Assembly: GCA_907163345.1 (NCBI GenBank)
Contig: CAJQUN010000032.1
Location: 5,122,424-5,186,423 of the forward strand
Length of the DNA: 64,000 bases
Reading direction: 5' to 3'
Origin: Haberlea rhodopensis
Lineage: Eukaryota > Streptophyta > Magnoliopsida > Lamiales > Gesneriaceae
Shown here: positions 35,204-47,811 of the stretch, piece after piece
Layout: each line of letters opens with the position of its first letter
Numbering within the stretch: position 1 is the stretch's first letter
Made by a program: the position numbers and the translations under genes
The notes under the pieces: generated by a model
What the model was told of the DNA's origin: nothing
Databases searched by the model: none
What the model saw: only the letters and a program-made list of their open reading frames with translations

Positions 35204-37034
35204 ATGGCTACTATCACTCACAATTCCCTTTCTGTTGAGTTCAATGAAATCTACAGGGCTGAAGATCCGGAAATGGTCTCCATGTTCAAATCCTTAGAGT
35301 CTTCCTGATTAAGGAATTTTCTGGAATGCGGGACGGTGGTTTACGAATCGGAGATTCGAGAATTGTTTGCAAATGCGGTGTCTCAGAAGACGTTCATCTC
35401 CACCACCGTCAAGGTCCACTCATTTGACATTTCTCAGTCGACGCTGGCAAAGACCTTTGGTCTTCCCAACACCGGACTGACTGACTTTGGACATATTCCT
35501 CATGCCACTATCACTGATCTTCAGGGGAAGGTATCCATTTTTGGCCACCGCCTGCAGCCGTCATTCAAGAAGAAGGAAATGTTCTTTCATTTCCAAGTGT
35601 TATGCTAGATTGTTGGCAAGCCACTACTGGGCAAAGCCGGAAGCTATGATGATGTTACTACTGAGAAATTCCGGGCCATGGCTGCTATTCACTCAGGGCA
35701 GAAGATGAATTGGTCTGCGATCTTATTTGGAGTTTTGCTTGAGACGGTTATTGCCTCCAAACAGGCTGTCTGCTTTGCTGTTCCTCTAAGCAAGCTACTA
35801 GAGACACTGACATCAAGCTGGGCAAGCCGTCTGCTCTGAGTCCCTTCAAAATTCTCAACCTCAAGGGATTGGCTCTACTGAAGTCCAAGAGTGCTCCACC
35901 CACTTCTTCCGATCTGGTGGCTGTCAAGATCGAACAAGGAGAAGAACAGGCTGCTACTCTAAAGACTCGAGTCAGGCGTAAATTGACTATTCAGACTGAC
36001 TCCGAGGAAACTCAGTCTGCTCCTTCGTCTCCAGCCAAGCCCCTCCTAAAAAGCCAAGAACTCAGATCACCAAGCCAATCAAAACCCTACCCATTAAAAC
36101 CATACCCATATTGCCTCCCACAAAAGCCTCCCCTGCACCCACACTACAACCCAACCTTCAACAACTATAACCACTGTACCCAAAGTAACCATCAGAGTCC
36201 CCTCTGCCATTCCTGTGGTCAAAATGATTGTTATAACTGAATTGGGTGACTATACCCAATCAGGGATCAAGTCCCCGTCTTCCACCGGCAAGGGCAAGGC
36301 CATTCTCACTGAACCCCTCTCCTCCAAACCCAAATCTGCCGCTCAAACAGCCATCGACATCGCAATGGAAGATGTCAAAGAGAAAGTGAAGGAGCTCACT
36401 ATGGTGTTTGATGAGTATGTCGAATACAGAAAGATCAACCACATTGATATGTTCTTCGGAAAGCTGAGACGCCTACAAAAGATGGAACAAGAAGTCCTTA
36501 AGGGGACAGAGACTGACGACGTAAGAGTTGCTGTACTTCGCAAAGATCTATTCCAGGCCAACCAACGATTCAGACTGGCAAATCTGCTGATTGCAGCTAA
36601 GAAGACGAATTTTGATCCGAGCAATCCGACTGCCAAAGATGATGGTGCTGTCATTGCTCAGCTGGAAATGGATGTTCATGCTCTTAACTTGGCTGTTCGT
36701 TTTCAACGACAGAAGCTTAACATATCCACTCCTGTTCCCAGCCCGGATCACCCATCTGCGAGCAAGACTTTGGCTGAACCTTTCATTGAGCCAATTCATT
36801 TTGAGATGGTGAAACAGACAGCGGAGCAGCCACTGACTAATGCTCCGTCTGAAGCTGAAACTGACGCAATGGATGTCTTGTTGGATTCTCCAACAACCTC
36901 CATCCCCATTGCACCATCAGTCTCCAAAATTCCGCACAGTCCAACCGAAGCCCATACAACAGTCATCTCACCAGATTTCGTCCATTCGGATCTGGTGGTA
37001 TCAACCGTTGTTGTAGCTTTACAGGTTGAGGAGC
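35204..37034 (+). pseudogene. SIRE third ORF (env-position), 5' part
   Basis: An ATG at 35204 opens MATITHNSLSVEFNEIYRAE. TGA at 35306 and TAG at 35606 break it, followed by frame changes near 35790 and 36200. The last frame (36215 onward) is long, with a coiled-coil-like middle (KEKVKELTMVFDEYVEYRK) and a Pro/Ser/Thr-rich tail. This ORF lies between pol and the 3' LTR, where SIRE elements carry an env-like or unknown ORF. No signal peptide or clear membrane segment was seen. The Athila element splits it at codon GAG-GAG-C; removing the insert and one GGAGC restores the frame into 46969. Confidence 0.75.
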
Positions 37035-38376
37035 TGATAAGTGTGATTTTTACACTTAATTTGATATAAGATTAGGGGTGTTTTTGTAGTGATTCTTGAA
37101 AAATATTACTTTTCTTGGTTTATATTTGTATATTTCAGGAATCCAGGGCTAAATGCCTAAAGTTGAGGAAATAGGCTTAAAATGATGAAAAAGGACCAAA
37201 CTGAACAAATCTGGAAAAGGAGGGGCAAAATCGTAATTTGCTGAAAATAGAGGAGGCGACCCATCGCCTCATTTGAGGCAATCGATCGCCTAGACTCGAA
37301 AAATTCGGGATTTGTTTCCATCTTGGTTACTTGGTGTCCAAACTTGGTGAAACTCCTCCTACCATAAATATGGATTACCATGGACGTTTTTGGGACTTTT
37401 TGGCTCACTTTTGACCTACAATACACAGCCTCCATAACTCATCATCCTCTCCAACCATCCATACACCATAACCATTGAAGAAGAGACGCATCTGAAGAGA
37501 CGGGACGACGGAGCAACGCAAGGAGTCAACGCCTCTCGTTATTTCCGTATTTCTAACTTTAGTTCTATATTTTCATTAGATTTTAATGTTTAGAATGTTG
37601 CAAAACATGTTTATGCATTGTTATTTGATGGAGATTGTTGGCTAGGTTTGTTATCAAGACTGAGGGGATCCTTTGTATGAACCCATGATTTTAATTGAAT
37701 GTTTTTGATTGATTCTTATTATCTAAGTGCATAGATCATTGTTCTTCATGCTTTTAAGTGTTTGGCCATCCTTGAATGATAGTAAATTACAATTGAGACC
37801 GAGAGATAAAATTGTGATTCGATATAGTGATTTATGCCGTGGATTTCAGACTGATATCGAGAGATGAAGTCAAATACACGTGTGATAGCTATAGATATCT
37901 AGTAATCGAAAGCTAGAAGTTTTCACGGATCTTAATACAATATTGTGTTGTTAAATAAGTACACGTGACTTACTGCAATTTGATATTAGGTTTAATATAA
38001 CTCGAGAGAGTATATTAGATAAATTTGGAAAACTCGTGACCTTAGATTGTTTGAATTCGATTCTTAACTACTAGGTGAATTGTGGGGGATTACATAGGTG
38101 AACCGAAAGTCTTGATAATTGTTTCTTTTGATTTTATTCTTATTCGTTCTTGTGTTTTTGGGTTGATCTTGAGTTCATTAGTCAATTTAGTTAATTAATC
38201 ACAACCAGTTATCGTAGACTAAATATAGTTAAACTAGTGGAGTTTGGTAATTATTTCCTAGTTCTCGTGGGTTCGACAATCCGTACTTTTCATATCATTA
38301 TACTAAAACTTGACACCGTGCACTTGCGGTACACAATCGCTACACTGCAAAATACTGTTTAAAATAATAGCGATCA
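37035..38376 (+). repeat. 5' LTR of the Athila-type element
   Basis: 1342 bp from TGATAAGTGTGA to AATAATAGCGATCA. It lacks about 58 bp present in the 3' LTR around the CATCGCCTCA palindromic block (near 37256-37292). A TATA-like CATAAATATGG near 37361-37371 is weak. Confidence 0.93.
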
Positions 38377-38382
38377 AGTTTT

Positions 38383-38399
38383 TGGCGCCTTTGCCGGGG
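38383..38399 (+). other. Primer binding site (tRNA-Asp type)
   Basis: TGGCGCCTTTGCCGGGG, one base different from the tRNA-Asp complement TGGCGCCGTTGCCGGGG typical of Athila/Tat elements, six bases after the LTR. Confidence 0.9.
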
Positions 38400-38537
38400 T
38401 CTAGTTTTAATAATATCAAACGAGATTAGTTGACTGTAGTTTAGTCATTTGTTTTTTTGTTATTTTCGATTTTTTTTTTCTCTTCTACTGTTTCTTTTTG
38501 TTTTGGTTGATTGTTATAGGGTACTATCTCTTGGTAC

Positions 38538-39800
38538 ATGCTAAGGAGTAACAACCATACACTTGAGCCTTTTGATCCCAAGATCGAACGCACTTGTCAA
38601 AGGAGGCTAAGGCAAGCAAGAATACTAATGGCCAATAACGAGGAAGTTCCAGTAGCACCAGTGGCAAGGTCACTCATGGATTACGCCCACCCTTCATTCC
38701 ATGGATCGATGTCGAGTATCACGAGACCCACCATCCAGGCCAACAATTTTGAGATCAAGCCTGCTATCATACAAATGATCCAGCACTCGGTGCAGTTTGG
38801 GGGAGCCACCACTGATGATCCCAACACTCACATAGCGAATTTCTTGGAAATTTGCGACACCTTCAAGCATAATGGCGTCACTGACGACGCCATCATGTTA
38901 CGACTGTTCCCTTTCTCTTTAAATAATAAAGCTAAATCTTGGTTGCATTATTTGCCTATAGGATCAATTACCACTTGGGATGGAATGGTGCAAGCTTTCT
39001 TGTCCAAATACTTCCCACCATCAAAGACTGCTAAGATGCGAAATGATATCACTACATTTGCGCAACATGATCCCGAAACACTTTATGAAGCATGGGAGCG
39101 CTTCAAGGACTTACTGAGGAGATGCCCACACCATGGCCTTCCCATCTGGCTGTAGGTACAAACTTTCTATAACGGTTTATTTTCTGATAACTGTTCTATG
39201 ATTGATGCAGCATCAGGAGGTACTATGATGAGAAAGACGCCGGAGGAGGCCTATACACTGTTGGAGGAGATGGCTGCTAATAGCTGTCAATGGCAGTCCG
39301 AGAGGAACGTGCCAAAGAAGCAAGCTGGAGTTCATCAAGTGAGCGAAGTTACTGTGTTGGCCGCTCAAATTGAGGCATTGAACAAGAGACTAGATAGCAT
39401 GAGCATGACAGGGATGAAAGCTCAAGGGATTACTAGTGACCTATGTGGAGGAAATCATCCGAGCGTTGAATGCCAAATAGGTAACCCATTCGTTCAAACT
39501 AATGAAGCTGTGCATTATGTAGGAAACCGGCCACAAAACAACCCCTACCCAAATACATACAATACGGGGTTGAGGTATCAACCACAACCACCACCGGGTT
39601 ATCCACCATCGCCGAGCATGGAGGAACTATTGACCAAGTTCATATCCTCAACGGAAACAAGGATGAATAAGCAAGATTCATCTATCAAAAACTTGGAGAT
39701 CCAAGTAGGGCAATTGGCAACTATCTTGGCTGGGAGAGCACAAGGAACTCTACCGAGTGCACAGAGAAGAATCCAAGGGAGCAAGCCAATGTCGTGACCC
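38538..39800 (+). pseudogene. Athila-type gag
   Basis: From ATG 38538 the frame carries gag sequence typical of Athila: NFEIKPAIIQMIQ, FGGATTDDPNTHIANFLEIC, AKSWLHYLP, FLSKYFPPSKTAKMR and RCPHHGLPIWL. A single TAG at 39153 replaces the expected CAG (Gln) before VQTFYNGL. The frame then reads on to 39797 through a Pro/Tyr/Asn-rich linker and a coiled segment. Near 39740-39790 a frameshift puts the NVVTLRSGKEL-like link in another frame. Gag is nearly complete with about two lesions. Confidence 0.87.
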
Positions 39801-40987
39801 TAAGGAGTGGAAAAGAACTTGGTGATGAGAAGGAGACTGAAAAAGATTGCTATTAAGCAAGAGGAGAAGGAGCAGCAAAGCAACAAGGGTAAGTCCACTA
39901 GAGACACTACACCTATCACACCACAAGAAAAGGTACACATTCCTCTCCCATTCCCTGCAGCAGTTAATAAGGCAAAGGTTGATTCAAACTTTGCCAAATT
40001 TTTAGACATTCTTAAGAATTTGCATATAGATATACCATTTATTGATGCCTTACGAGAAATGCCAAATTATGCTAAATTCTTAAAGAAGATGTTGTCTAAG
40101 AAGCAGAAATTGGGAGAGCACGAGACTGTCTTTTTGACTGAGGAATGTAGTGCTATTGTGCAAAAGAAATCGGCCACCAAGTTAAAAGATCCAGGGAGTT
40201 TCTCTATTCCTTGCACTATTGGGCCTATTTCTTCCATTAAATCGTTATGTGATTTGGGTGCTAGTGTGAACTTAATGCCTTTGTCTGTTTTTGGCGACTT
40301 GGACTGGGAGAGCCGAAGACCACAAGGGTGGTGTTGCAAATGGCGGACAAGTCTATCACCTACCCACTAGGAATCGTCGAGGATGTACGAGTCAAGATAG
40401 ATCAATTCACTTTCCCGGTGGATTTTCTAGTGTTGGATATGGAGGAGGACACGAGTATGCCATTGATCCTGGGGCGCCAATTCCTAGCTAATGGAAGAGC
40501 TATTATCGATGTTGAAGAAGGGAAGTTGATCCTCCGTATAGGAGAGGATCATGTTACCTTTACTATGTTTCAAACTTCACCACATGCACACAACATGCAC
40601 ACATGTTTTATTATTGATAAAATTAATATTTTGCCTGATGATGTGGTGCAAGATACTTATAAGGTGAAGGTGAAGACCGAACCAGAGACTGAAGAAGGCA
40701 AGAGCCATGACATGGTGAAGCCAAGGAAGGCGAAGAAGCAAAAAGATAAAAGGACGTTTATGAAGGGAGAGACAGTCCAATTGCATAAAGCGCCACCACC
40801 TCACATTTTCCAAAGCAAGCGAAAGGCTTCATGGGTTGGACCATTCACTGTTACCAAGATATACCCGCATGGTGCCATTAAGGTAAGTGATCCTATTCTA
40901 GGCACTTATGTCGTTAACGAGGAGAGGTTGATGCATTACCCAGTTGATTACGGAGATTCATGCTCCACACACCATCCCAACCTTTGA
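39801..40987 (+). pseudogene. Athila protease joined to integrase C-terminal tail
   Basis: The frame 39807-40370 has the retropepsin region, with DLGASVNLMPLSVF as the Athila form of the active site. A frameshift near 40310 moves the protein to 40328-40987, which has MPLILGRQFLANGRAIIDV, the C-terminal protease block. After a lysine-rich linker (about 40670-40760) comes WVGPFTVTKIYPHGAIKV, the integrase C-terminal domain. Reverse transcriptase, RNase H and the integrase zinc finger and core are absent, so roughly 2.5-3 kb of pol was deleted in frame. The tail ends at 40987. Confidence 0.85.
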
Positions 40988-41907
40988 GAAAATGTGGTAA
41001 TAAGTCCAGCTTGGGACTATAAATCAAGAACTCTTTTCTATCCCTTTGCTTTGTTTTTAGTTTATTTTGGTTTGTTTTGTTTTTGTTTTTGATTTGGTGA
41101 GACTCCATGCGTGCTGTGATCTGTCCAACAATATGCCCCACAAGATGAAGAGGAATTGGACAACGATCACTGACGATCGTTGTCAACGGTAACTGCTTTG
41201 TCTTACTTTCCATGATTATTACATTGAGGACAATGCATGAATTAAGTGGGGGAGTGCATTACTGTGTCATGCTTCTTATTTGGAAATTGATCGTTTCTTG
41301 AGCACCAACAAAAAAATTTCTTGAAAATGAGTTCAATTAGTAAGATAAGAATAAATCATAGTAGTGGTCTCTATTCCATTATGATATTAGTCTCACTATG
41401 CATGTCAACTTGAGTTTTGATGATTGTAAGACATGTTTGTGAATATCTTGTTTTGAGTAGCATGTCAAAGATGAGGAATATTTTAAGCACATTTGAGTCA
41501 TAATCTTGTGAATTGCATTTGTAGTAGTGAAAATTTTTGTGAACTTGATGAATTATTTTTGAGCATCTTAGAGTACCTTAGAAACTATTTGATGATGACA
41601 CTTTGAGGCGAAATTTATAGTTATGAACTTGACTTGGAAATGATTTAGGCGATATTTGGACCGTTTGAACCTTTCAAGCTTACCATGTTTACATCAATCT
41701 CTAGTATTCTAATTTGAGCCTAATTGAAAAAGAATGGAGTATGTTTAACATACTATTAGCCCCCATTCAACATTCTTTGGCAAACTCATTATACCCACCT
41801 AATTGAGCCTAAATTGAATTTTTTATCTTCACCTAAGAGAGTATAATGATTCTCATTAGATGCACATGAATTGCTATATTTTGATGAGCTTATTGTAAAA
41901 AAGATGA
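40988..41907 (+). mobile_element. Athila 3' untranslated region, first part
   Basis: No coding sequence. ATTGAGGACAATGCATGA and AAGTGGGGGAGTG (about 41221-41255) are the block usually found after pol in Athila/Tat elements. The last five bases (41903-41907, GATGA) are the target duplication of the solo LTR. The region resumes at 44987. Confidence 0.75.
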
Positions 41908-44900
41908 TGTAAGACCCCAACATTTAAACTCGTCATTAGTTCATTTATGACGTCGTATATGTATAAATTTTTCATTTTCTTTTCATTCTTTAAAAAAAGA
42001 ATCATTACATGTTCCCATAATCCCTAGACATAACCAATGTTCAACATTATATGGTCATCTCGACCAACAAACAGACTCAAGGGTTTCACCCATTACCATC
42101 CCCATTACACCACTTTTACATTGTGGATTTATAAAAATTTGGGCAGAGTCTCCCCACAAACTGAGCTATCCGGAAAAAAAAACACATCACATAATATAAC
42201 TCCCGACCAGGGACACACGATACTAAACAGAGTACAGAAACACAAGTAAATTCCCAGCCAGGGAAGACACCACACTAATAAGACAACAAAAGTGGGTTTC
42301 AACACCCTTATACAGTCCATATACAGATACAAGTGCTCACAGAAGAGCAACGAATAACGGATACACATCCGGATGCATAATTAGTATAAATACCAACCGT
42401 TCAACCTCGTATATCGGCTCAATCTCATACTATGCTTCTGGAAGCATCATCCAACAAGGTTCGAGCCTAGCACTCCAAAGCAGCATCGTACCTGTTGTAC
42501 CTGTTTCAACAGAAACAGCCCCCACACAGGGTGAGCACACTTCCACTCAATATTCAATCACAAATCAACATACAAAATCATAATGCGATGATTTAAATTA
42601 TTCAAAACTCATAAAGTATACTCCCTGTACAATTCCGAATTTGTATAGCTTCCACACGCTGTTCCTGTTTCAAACTCACGCACCTTCATAATGTCAAGTT
42701 TAGTATTATCACTGAAAATGTGATACTCAACAACGCTTAAGAATTCAATACAACGACAGTATATCATTTATGCTCAAACATAAATAGTTCAACATCATTG
42801 TAAACCTGGTTATCCCAATGTAAACCTGTTTATCCCACTATCTCATTCTCGATACTTTCTCATATCGCTCATGCCCACGGCATCACTACTCAACAAGTAA
42901 AATTGGATCACGTACCACTACGTGTCCCCCATAACTCGTATATGAAACTCAATTATTAAAGTCAAACACTTACCTGAATCATCATATTCAAAATGGAATG
43001 TATACATGAATGTATAGATACTAGATATACCTGCTCGTACGTCACCACGTACCTTATAGTAGACAACATGAACAAGCTATCATCAACGTCCGAAGTCTCC
43101 TGTAGAGTCTATATCGAATATCAATTCAATATTAGCTCATAATCCGAGCAATGAACATCCATCAAATAGTTCTTACTTTTATTTCAATATCACAAATCAA
43201 TAACTCAATATTATGAATCAAATCATAATCAATACTTTGGATGCACACATCCTCACATTAATCATGATATTTCATTGGTAATGCGAAACCCCATCATCTC
43301 CCACCATCCGCTACATCACACACATGATGCGGGATACACACACCCATACGTGCAAGATCACGCCCAACTCACATAGCAGTTCACTAGACACACCAGTTCA
43401 ATAGAGGGAAAGGAAGTGCAAGGGTGTATGCATAATAATATCCAACTAGTGTCTAACTATAACAATCCAATTAAGTCAAATAACATGTTCACAATTATTC
43501 AAACCCACACCGAGGTGATTCAAACCAAGACACGAAAGAAGGGATCCATGTAGATACAAGATTCTACCCTTTTAAATCTAATCCCCTTAATCCCAACATA
43601 AAGTCATTTATTGATTAAATTCAACTTTAACAATTTAAAGATGCATTGGATTCCAAAATTCTTGATTTAGAACTATTAAGATTTGAAACTCAATAAAGTG
43701 ACATAAATCATTAATACATGCTATGCTATCCATTTCAGCATAAATATCATCATAACTCTACCCCATGTTATAATACATACTAGCATGCATCTAACCCATT
43801 TATTTACACACTACACATGCTTCCACTTGTAACACATCTCATACCATAGCCCAACATCCACCAAATATCACAATGGCTACAAGCCATAAAGTTAGTCATT
43901 TTCACCTCACTAACAAAACTTAGACCCACACTTGAATCTCATTTAAGCCTATTAACAAACACATTTCATGCATGATTTTAATCTTCATCTTTTAACCAAT
44001 AATAATACTAAGTCAAGACTTATTCCACAATTTATTTTCAACAATTAACCATTCAATAAAGTGAGCCCCCACCAACTTCCAACAATCAAAACATTCCCCA
44101 TGCTATCCCATTCCCAATCACAATACTTCAACACGTGAAGGGATACATACATACATACCATTTACACACACAAACACATGCTGGACACACACACACATGC
44201 AGAAACACACACATGCACACACACTGTTGCACACACTAGCACACACTCGAACACACATTGGTAACCCTACCAAAATGCTAGCAAAAATCGAACCAAAGCT
44301 CCATCAAAATTCGAGAGATTTCAAGGGAAATAACGACTGAGGGACGAGGAAGATTACCCACAAAAAAATTGGAAGAAAATCGTCCCAAAATCGGACGAAA
44401 TCGCGATTTTGAACCGCTGCGCTTCCTTGCGAGATTCGAACGAAATCCTCGACGAAACTTCACGTTCTTGGTATGGAAAGAAGCGCCTGGGAGAGACGAA
44501 GGCGATGGCGGTTTGGACACGCCGGAAGGAGCTCGGACGGCGGCGGGCGCGCGGCTTGAACGGCGAGGGGTCAGAATGCGCGAGAGGAGAGAAAAAGGGA
44601 AGGGATTCAGATCTGATGTGTGCGTTTTCACCTTTTAGTGCGTGAAAAATAGGCTGAAAACATTTTAATATAAATGTATTTCCAATCCAGTTATGTACAT
44701 TGGAGTGTCACCGGTGCACTGATAAATTATTTATAGACAACGATTGGGATTTATACACTCCAAAAACCCAAAACTTAAATTCTTCATTTTAATTAATTTA
44801 ACTCTAAAATATTATCGGAGTATATTTTTCGATCTCAAAATATTTTATGATCCGATTAATTTGCCAGTTGACCTTCACTTGGTCAATTCCGCTTCTAATT

Positions 44901-44981
44901 AATTAATTCTAAAATTAATTATCAATAAAATCTAAATCATATTTAGTCCAACAAATGATTATAATAAATCTGGACATCACA
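41908..44981 (-). mobile_element. Solo LTR, family B, minus orientation, with TSD
   Basis: A 3074-bp unit from TGTAAGACCCC to TCTGGACATCACA is flanked by a perfect GATGA (41903-41907, 44982-44986). It is the reverse complement of the family seen at 2275-5353. Shared landmarks are the double hairpin (about 42500-42537), the GCTCGTACGTCACCACGTACC motif (43034-43053) and a GT/CA-rich stretch (44150-44262). No PBS, PPT or coding region is present. It interrupts the 3' UTR of the Athila element. Confidence 0.92.
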
Positions 44982-44986
44982 GATGA

Positions 44987-45563
44987 TGAATGAGAAAAGA
45001 AAAGAATAGAAAAAGCCTTGAGAAAAAAAAATAAAAAAAATTTATCCAACTAAGAACCAAAGTGGCCAAGGCTAAAAGAGAAAAAGAAGAGAAGCTCAAG
45101 TTGTGCTAACAATATGAACATTTCATGCTTATACTCTCTTATTTGTGCTATTCTATCCTTTCTTTGAAGCCAAACACCTAGGCCTAACGCTATAAGCTTA
45201 AAAAGACCTATTGATCGAAGTCTACGGAGTGACTACATTAGTGGAGAAGTGTTTGAAAATAGAAATATGGGGTACTCAAGAATAATCTTAACTTTCATTA
45301 CCTAGCATGATTTGATCTATGAAAATTGCATGAAACTTGAGAGTGACAATAGCACACACGCACGTTCTGATTCGGAGACATGTTGTTTGATCTAGGAGAA
45401 AACACAACTTGTTAAACTTTCTGATTTATTTTTGTTTGTCTGTAAGTGAGATGTCTGAGCTACATGATTGACTATGAATTGGTTTATTTGAATCTTCAAT
45501 GTTGAACTTGACTGTTTGATCTTATTTCTTGCTCGAGACGATCAAGTTTAAGTTTGGGGGAGT
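44987..45563 (+). mobile_element. Athila 3' untranslated region, second part, with PPT
   Basis: No coding sequence. It ends in AAGTTTGGGGGAGT (45550-45563), the polypurine tract directly before the TG of the 3' LTR. The preceding AGACGATCAAGTTTAAG is the usual context in Athila/Tat elements. Confidence 0.75.
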
Positions 45564-46963
45564 TGATAAGTGTGATTTTTACACTTAATTTGATATAAGA
45601 TTAGGGGCGTTTTTGTAGTGATTCTTGGAAAATATTACTTTTCTTGGTTTATATTTGTATATTTCAGGAATCCAGGGCTAAATGCATAAAGTTGAGGAAA
45701 TAGGCTTAAAATGATGAAAAAGGACCAAACTGAACAAATCTGGAAAAGGAGGGGCAAAATCGTAATTTGCTGAAAATAGAGGAGGCGACCGATCGCCTCA
45801 AATGAGGCAATCGATGGCCTCCAGGCAGTAGCAAGAGGCGGCCCATCGTCTCATTTGAGGCAATCGATCGCCTAGACTCGAAAAATTCGGGATTTTGTTT
45901 CCATCTTGGTTATTTGGTGTCCAAACTTGGTGAAACTCCTCCTACCATAAATATGGATTACCATGGACGTTTTTGGGACTTTTTGGCTCACTTTTGACCT
46001 ACAATACACAGCCTCCATCACTCATCATCCTCTCCAACCATCCATACACCATAACCATTGAAGAAGAGACGCATCGGAAGAGACGGGACGACGGAGCAAC
46101 GCAAGGAGTCAACGCCTCTCGTTATTTCCGTATTTCTAAATTTAGTTCTATATTTTCATCAGATTTTAATGTTTAGAATGTTGCAAAACATGTTTATGCA
46201 ATGTTATTTGATGGAGATTGTTGGCTAGGTTTGTTATCAAGACTGAGGGGATCCTTTGTATGAACCCATGATTTTAATTGAATGTTTTTGATTGATTCTT
46301 ATTATCTAAGTGCATAGATCATTGTTCTTCATGCTTTTAAGGGTTTGGCCATCCTTGAATGATAGTAAATTACAATTGAGATCGAGAGATAAAATTGTGA
46401 TTCAATATAGTGATTTATGCCGTGGATTTCAGACTGATATCGAGAGATGAAGTCAAATACACGTGTGATAGCTATAGATATCTAGTAATCGAAAGCTAGA
46501 AGTTTTCACGGATCTTAATACAATATTGTGTTGTTAAATAAGTACACGAGAGTGACTTACTGCAATTTGATATTAGGTTTAATATAACTCGAGAGAGTAT
46601 ATTAGATAAATTTGGAAAACTCGTGACCTTAGATTGTTTGAATTCGATTCTTAACTACTAGGTGAATTGTGGGGGATTACATAGGTGAACCGAAAGTCTT
46701 GATAATTGTTTCTTTTGATTTTATTCTTATTCGTTCTTGTGTTTTTGGGTTGATCTTGAGTTCATTAGTCAATTTAGTTAATTAATCACAACCAGTTATC
46801 GTAGACTAAATATAGTTAAACTAGTGGAGTTTGGTAATTATTTCCTAGTCCTCGTGGGTTCGACAATCCGTACTTTTCATATCATTATACTAAAACTTGA
46901 CAATGTGCACTTGCGGTACACAATCGCTACACTGCAAAATACTGTTTAAAATAATAGCGACCA
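45564..46963 (+). repeat. 3' LTR of the Athila-type element
   Basis: 1400 bp, matching 37035-38376 except for scattered substitutions and an extra block at about 45782-45872. That block contains two CGATCGCC-type palindromic units (ACCGATCGCCTCA, CAATCGATGGCC, then CCCATCGTCTCA, CAATCGATCGCC). The 5' LTR has only one unit. It is followed by GGAGC. Confidence 0.93.
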
Positions 46964-46968
46964 GGAGC

Positions 46969-47561
46969 CTTCGAGACCTAGCACTCCTCCAGACCAAACT
47001 GCTGAAGATATGGCGTTCTTAGAAGGATTTTCTTTGGACTTGGTCACCTTGATCCGATCCGAAACACGCAGATCTGCTATGTCTTCACTTATACCCATTG
47101 CCGCAGAAGCTGATCACACCTTGTCGTCATCTGATCACTCTCCAAGCCCGTTATCTGATGCAGCCCCATCCCTGGCTAGGTCCCTTCAGCACCTCTCTGA
47201 TAACTGTCTATCTCTCTCTCAACGAGTCATAGAAGTTCATCAAAGTCAGAGGACTACTTTTTTGGATTTTGAATCTTTCAAGGAGAAGATGACCGCCAGT
47301 GTTAGCAGCATTCAGCGTGGACTGAATGATCTATTCTCTCAGCAAGCTTCATATAAAAACAGTCTGAGAAAAGAGCAGATCGAGCTGGCCACTGAAGTAA
47401 GATCATCCGTCGCCAAGTCCCTCCTTGCTCAAGACATTCGTCTTGATGCTATCATCGCTCAGCTCGCACAGATTGTCGATTTTCTTCAAAACATTGCTGC
47501 TGACAAAAAGGGGGAAAAGAGTAAAGACTTCAAGCCACATCAGTCTTCAGCAAGAAAGTAG
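46969..47561 (+). pseudogene. SIRE third ORF, 3' part
   Basis: Continues in frame from the codon split at 37034 (EEPSRPSTPPDQTAEDMAFL). The frame stays open to the stop at 47559, ending SSARK. The C-terminal half is predicted coiled coil (SVSSIQRGLNDLFSQQASYK and a Leu/Ile/Gln repeat near IIAQLAQIVDFLQ) with a basic tail. No known enzyme motif is present. The part is intact in itself, but the whole ORF is broken upstream and by the insertion. Confidence 0.75.
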
Positions 47562-47811
47562 CAGTCCTTATAAGTCAGACTTGTCCGTAATTGTAATAAG
47601 ATTTTTGCTCAATAAAAATCTAACTTCTTAAGTCCTTGTTCATTTATTTTGAACTAAAATGACTTAATCAATCCGAACTTCAACTCAAATACGTTCATTT
47701 ATTTTGAACAAGAAGAAGTAATTGATCCGTAAGTATAGGCTTCAGAGTTGTTAAAAGACTGTATAAAAAGATATAGAAGCTAGGTTTTGTCATCATCAAA
47801 AAGGGGGAATT
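47562..47811 (+). mobile_element. SIRE 3' untranslated region and PPT
   Basis: Non-coding, with a short repeated GTTCATTTATTTTGAACTA-like unit (two copies, about 47637-47656 and 47693-47711). It ends in the polypurine tract AAAAAGGGGGAATT (47798-47811). Confidence 0.8.

Larger units (their letters stand above)
37035..46963 (+). mobile_element. Non-autonomous Athila-type gypsy element
   Basis: Flanked by GGAGC (37030-37034 and 46964-46968). LTRs are 1342 and 1400 bp, with a tRNA-Asp-type PBS and a PPT AAGTTTGGGGGAGT (45550-45563). The interior has gag and protease but no reverse transcriptase, RNase H or integrase core; only the integrase C-terminal tail follows the protease. After subtracting the nested solo LTR the element is about 6.85 kb, against 10-12 kb for a full Athila. 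By eye about 18-20 substitutions separate the LTRs, so it moved after the SIRE host inserted, probably using enzymes in trans. Confidence 0.92.

Noticed and set aside
36215..37069. Third SIRE ORF as a viral envelope gene
   Set aside because: Only its position suggests env. No signal peptide or transmembrane segment is visible, so it was annotated as a third ORF of unknown function.
44369..44645. Arg/Glu-rich ORFs near the end of LTR B
   Set aside because: They lie in the GC-richer leader of the solo LTR, overlap each other in different frames, and match nothing.
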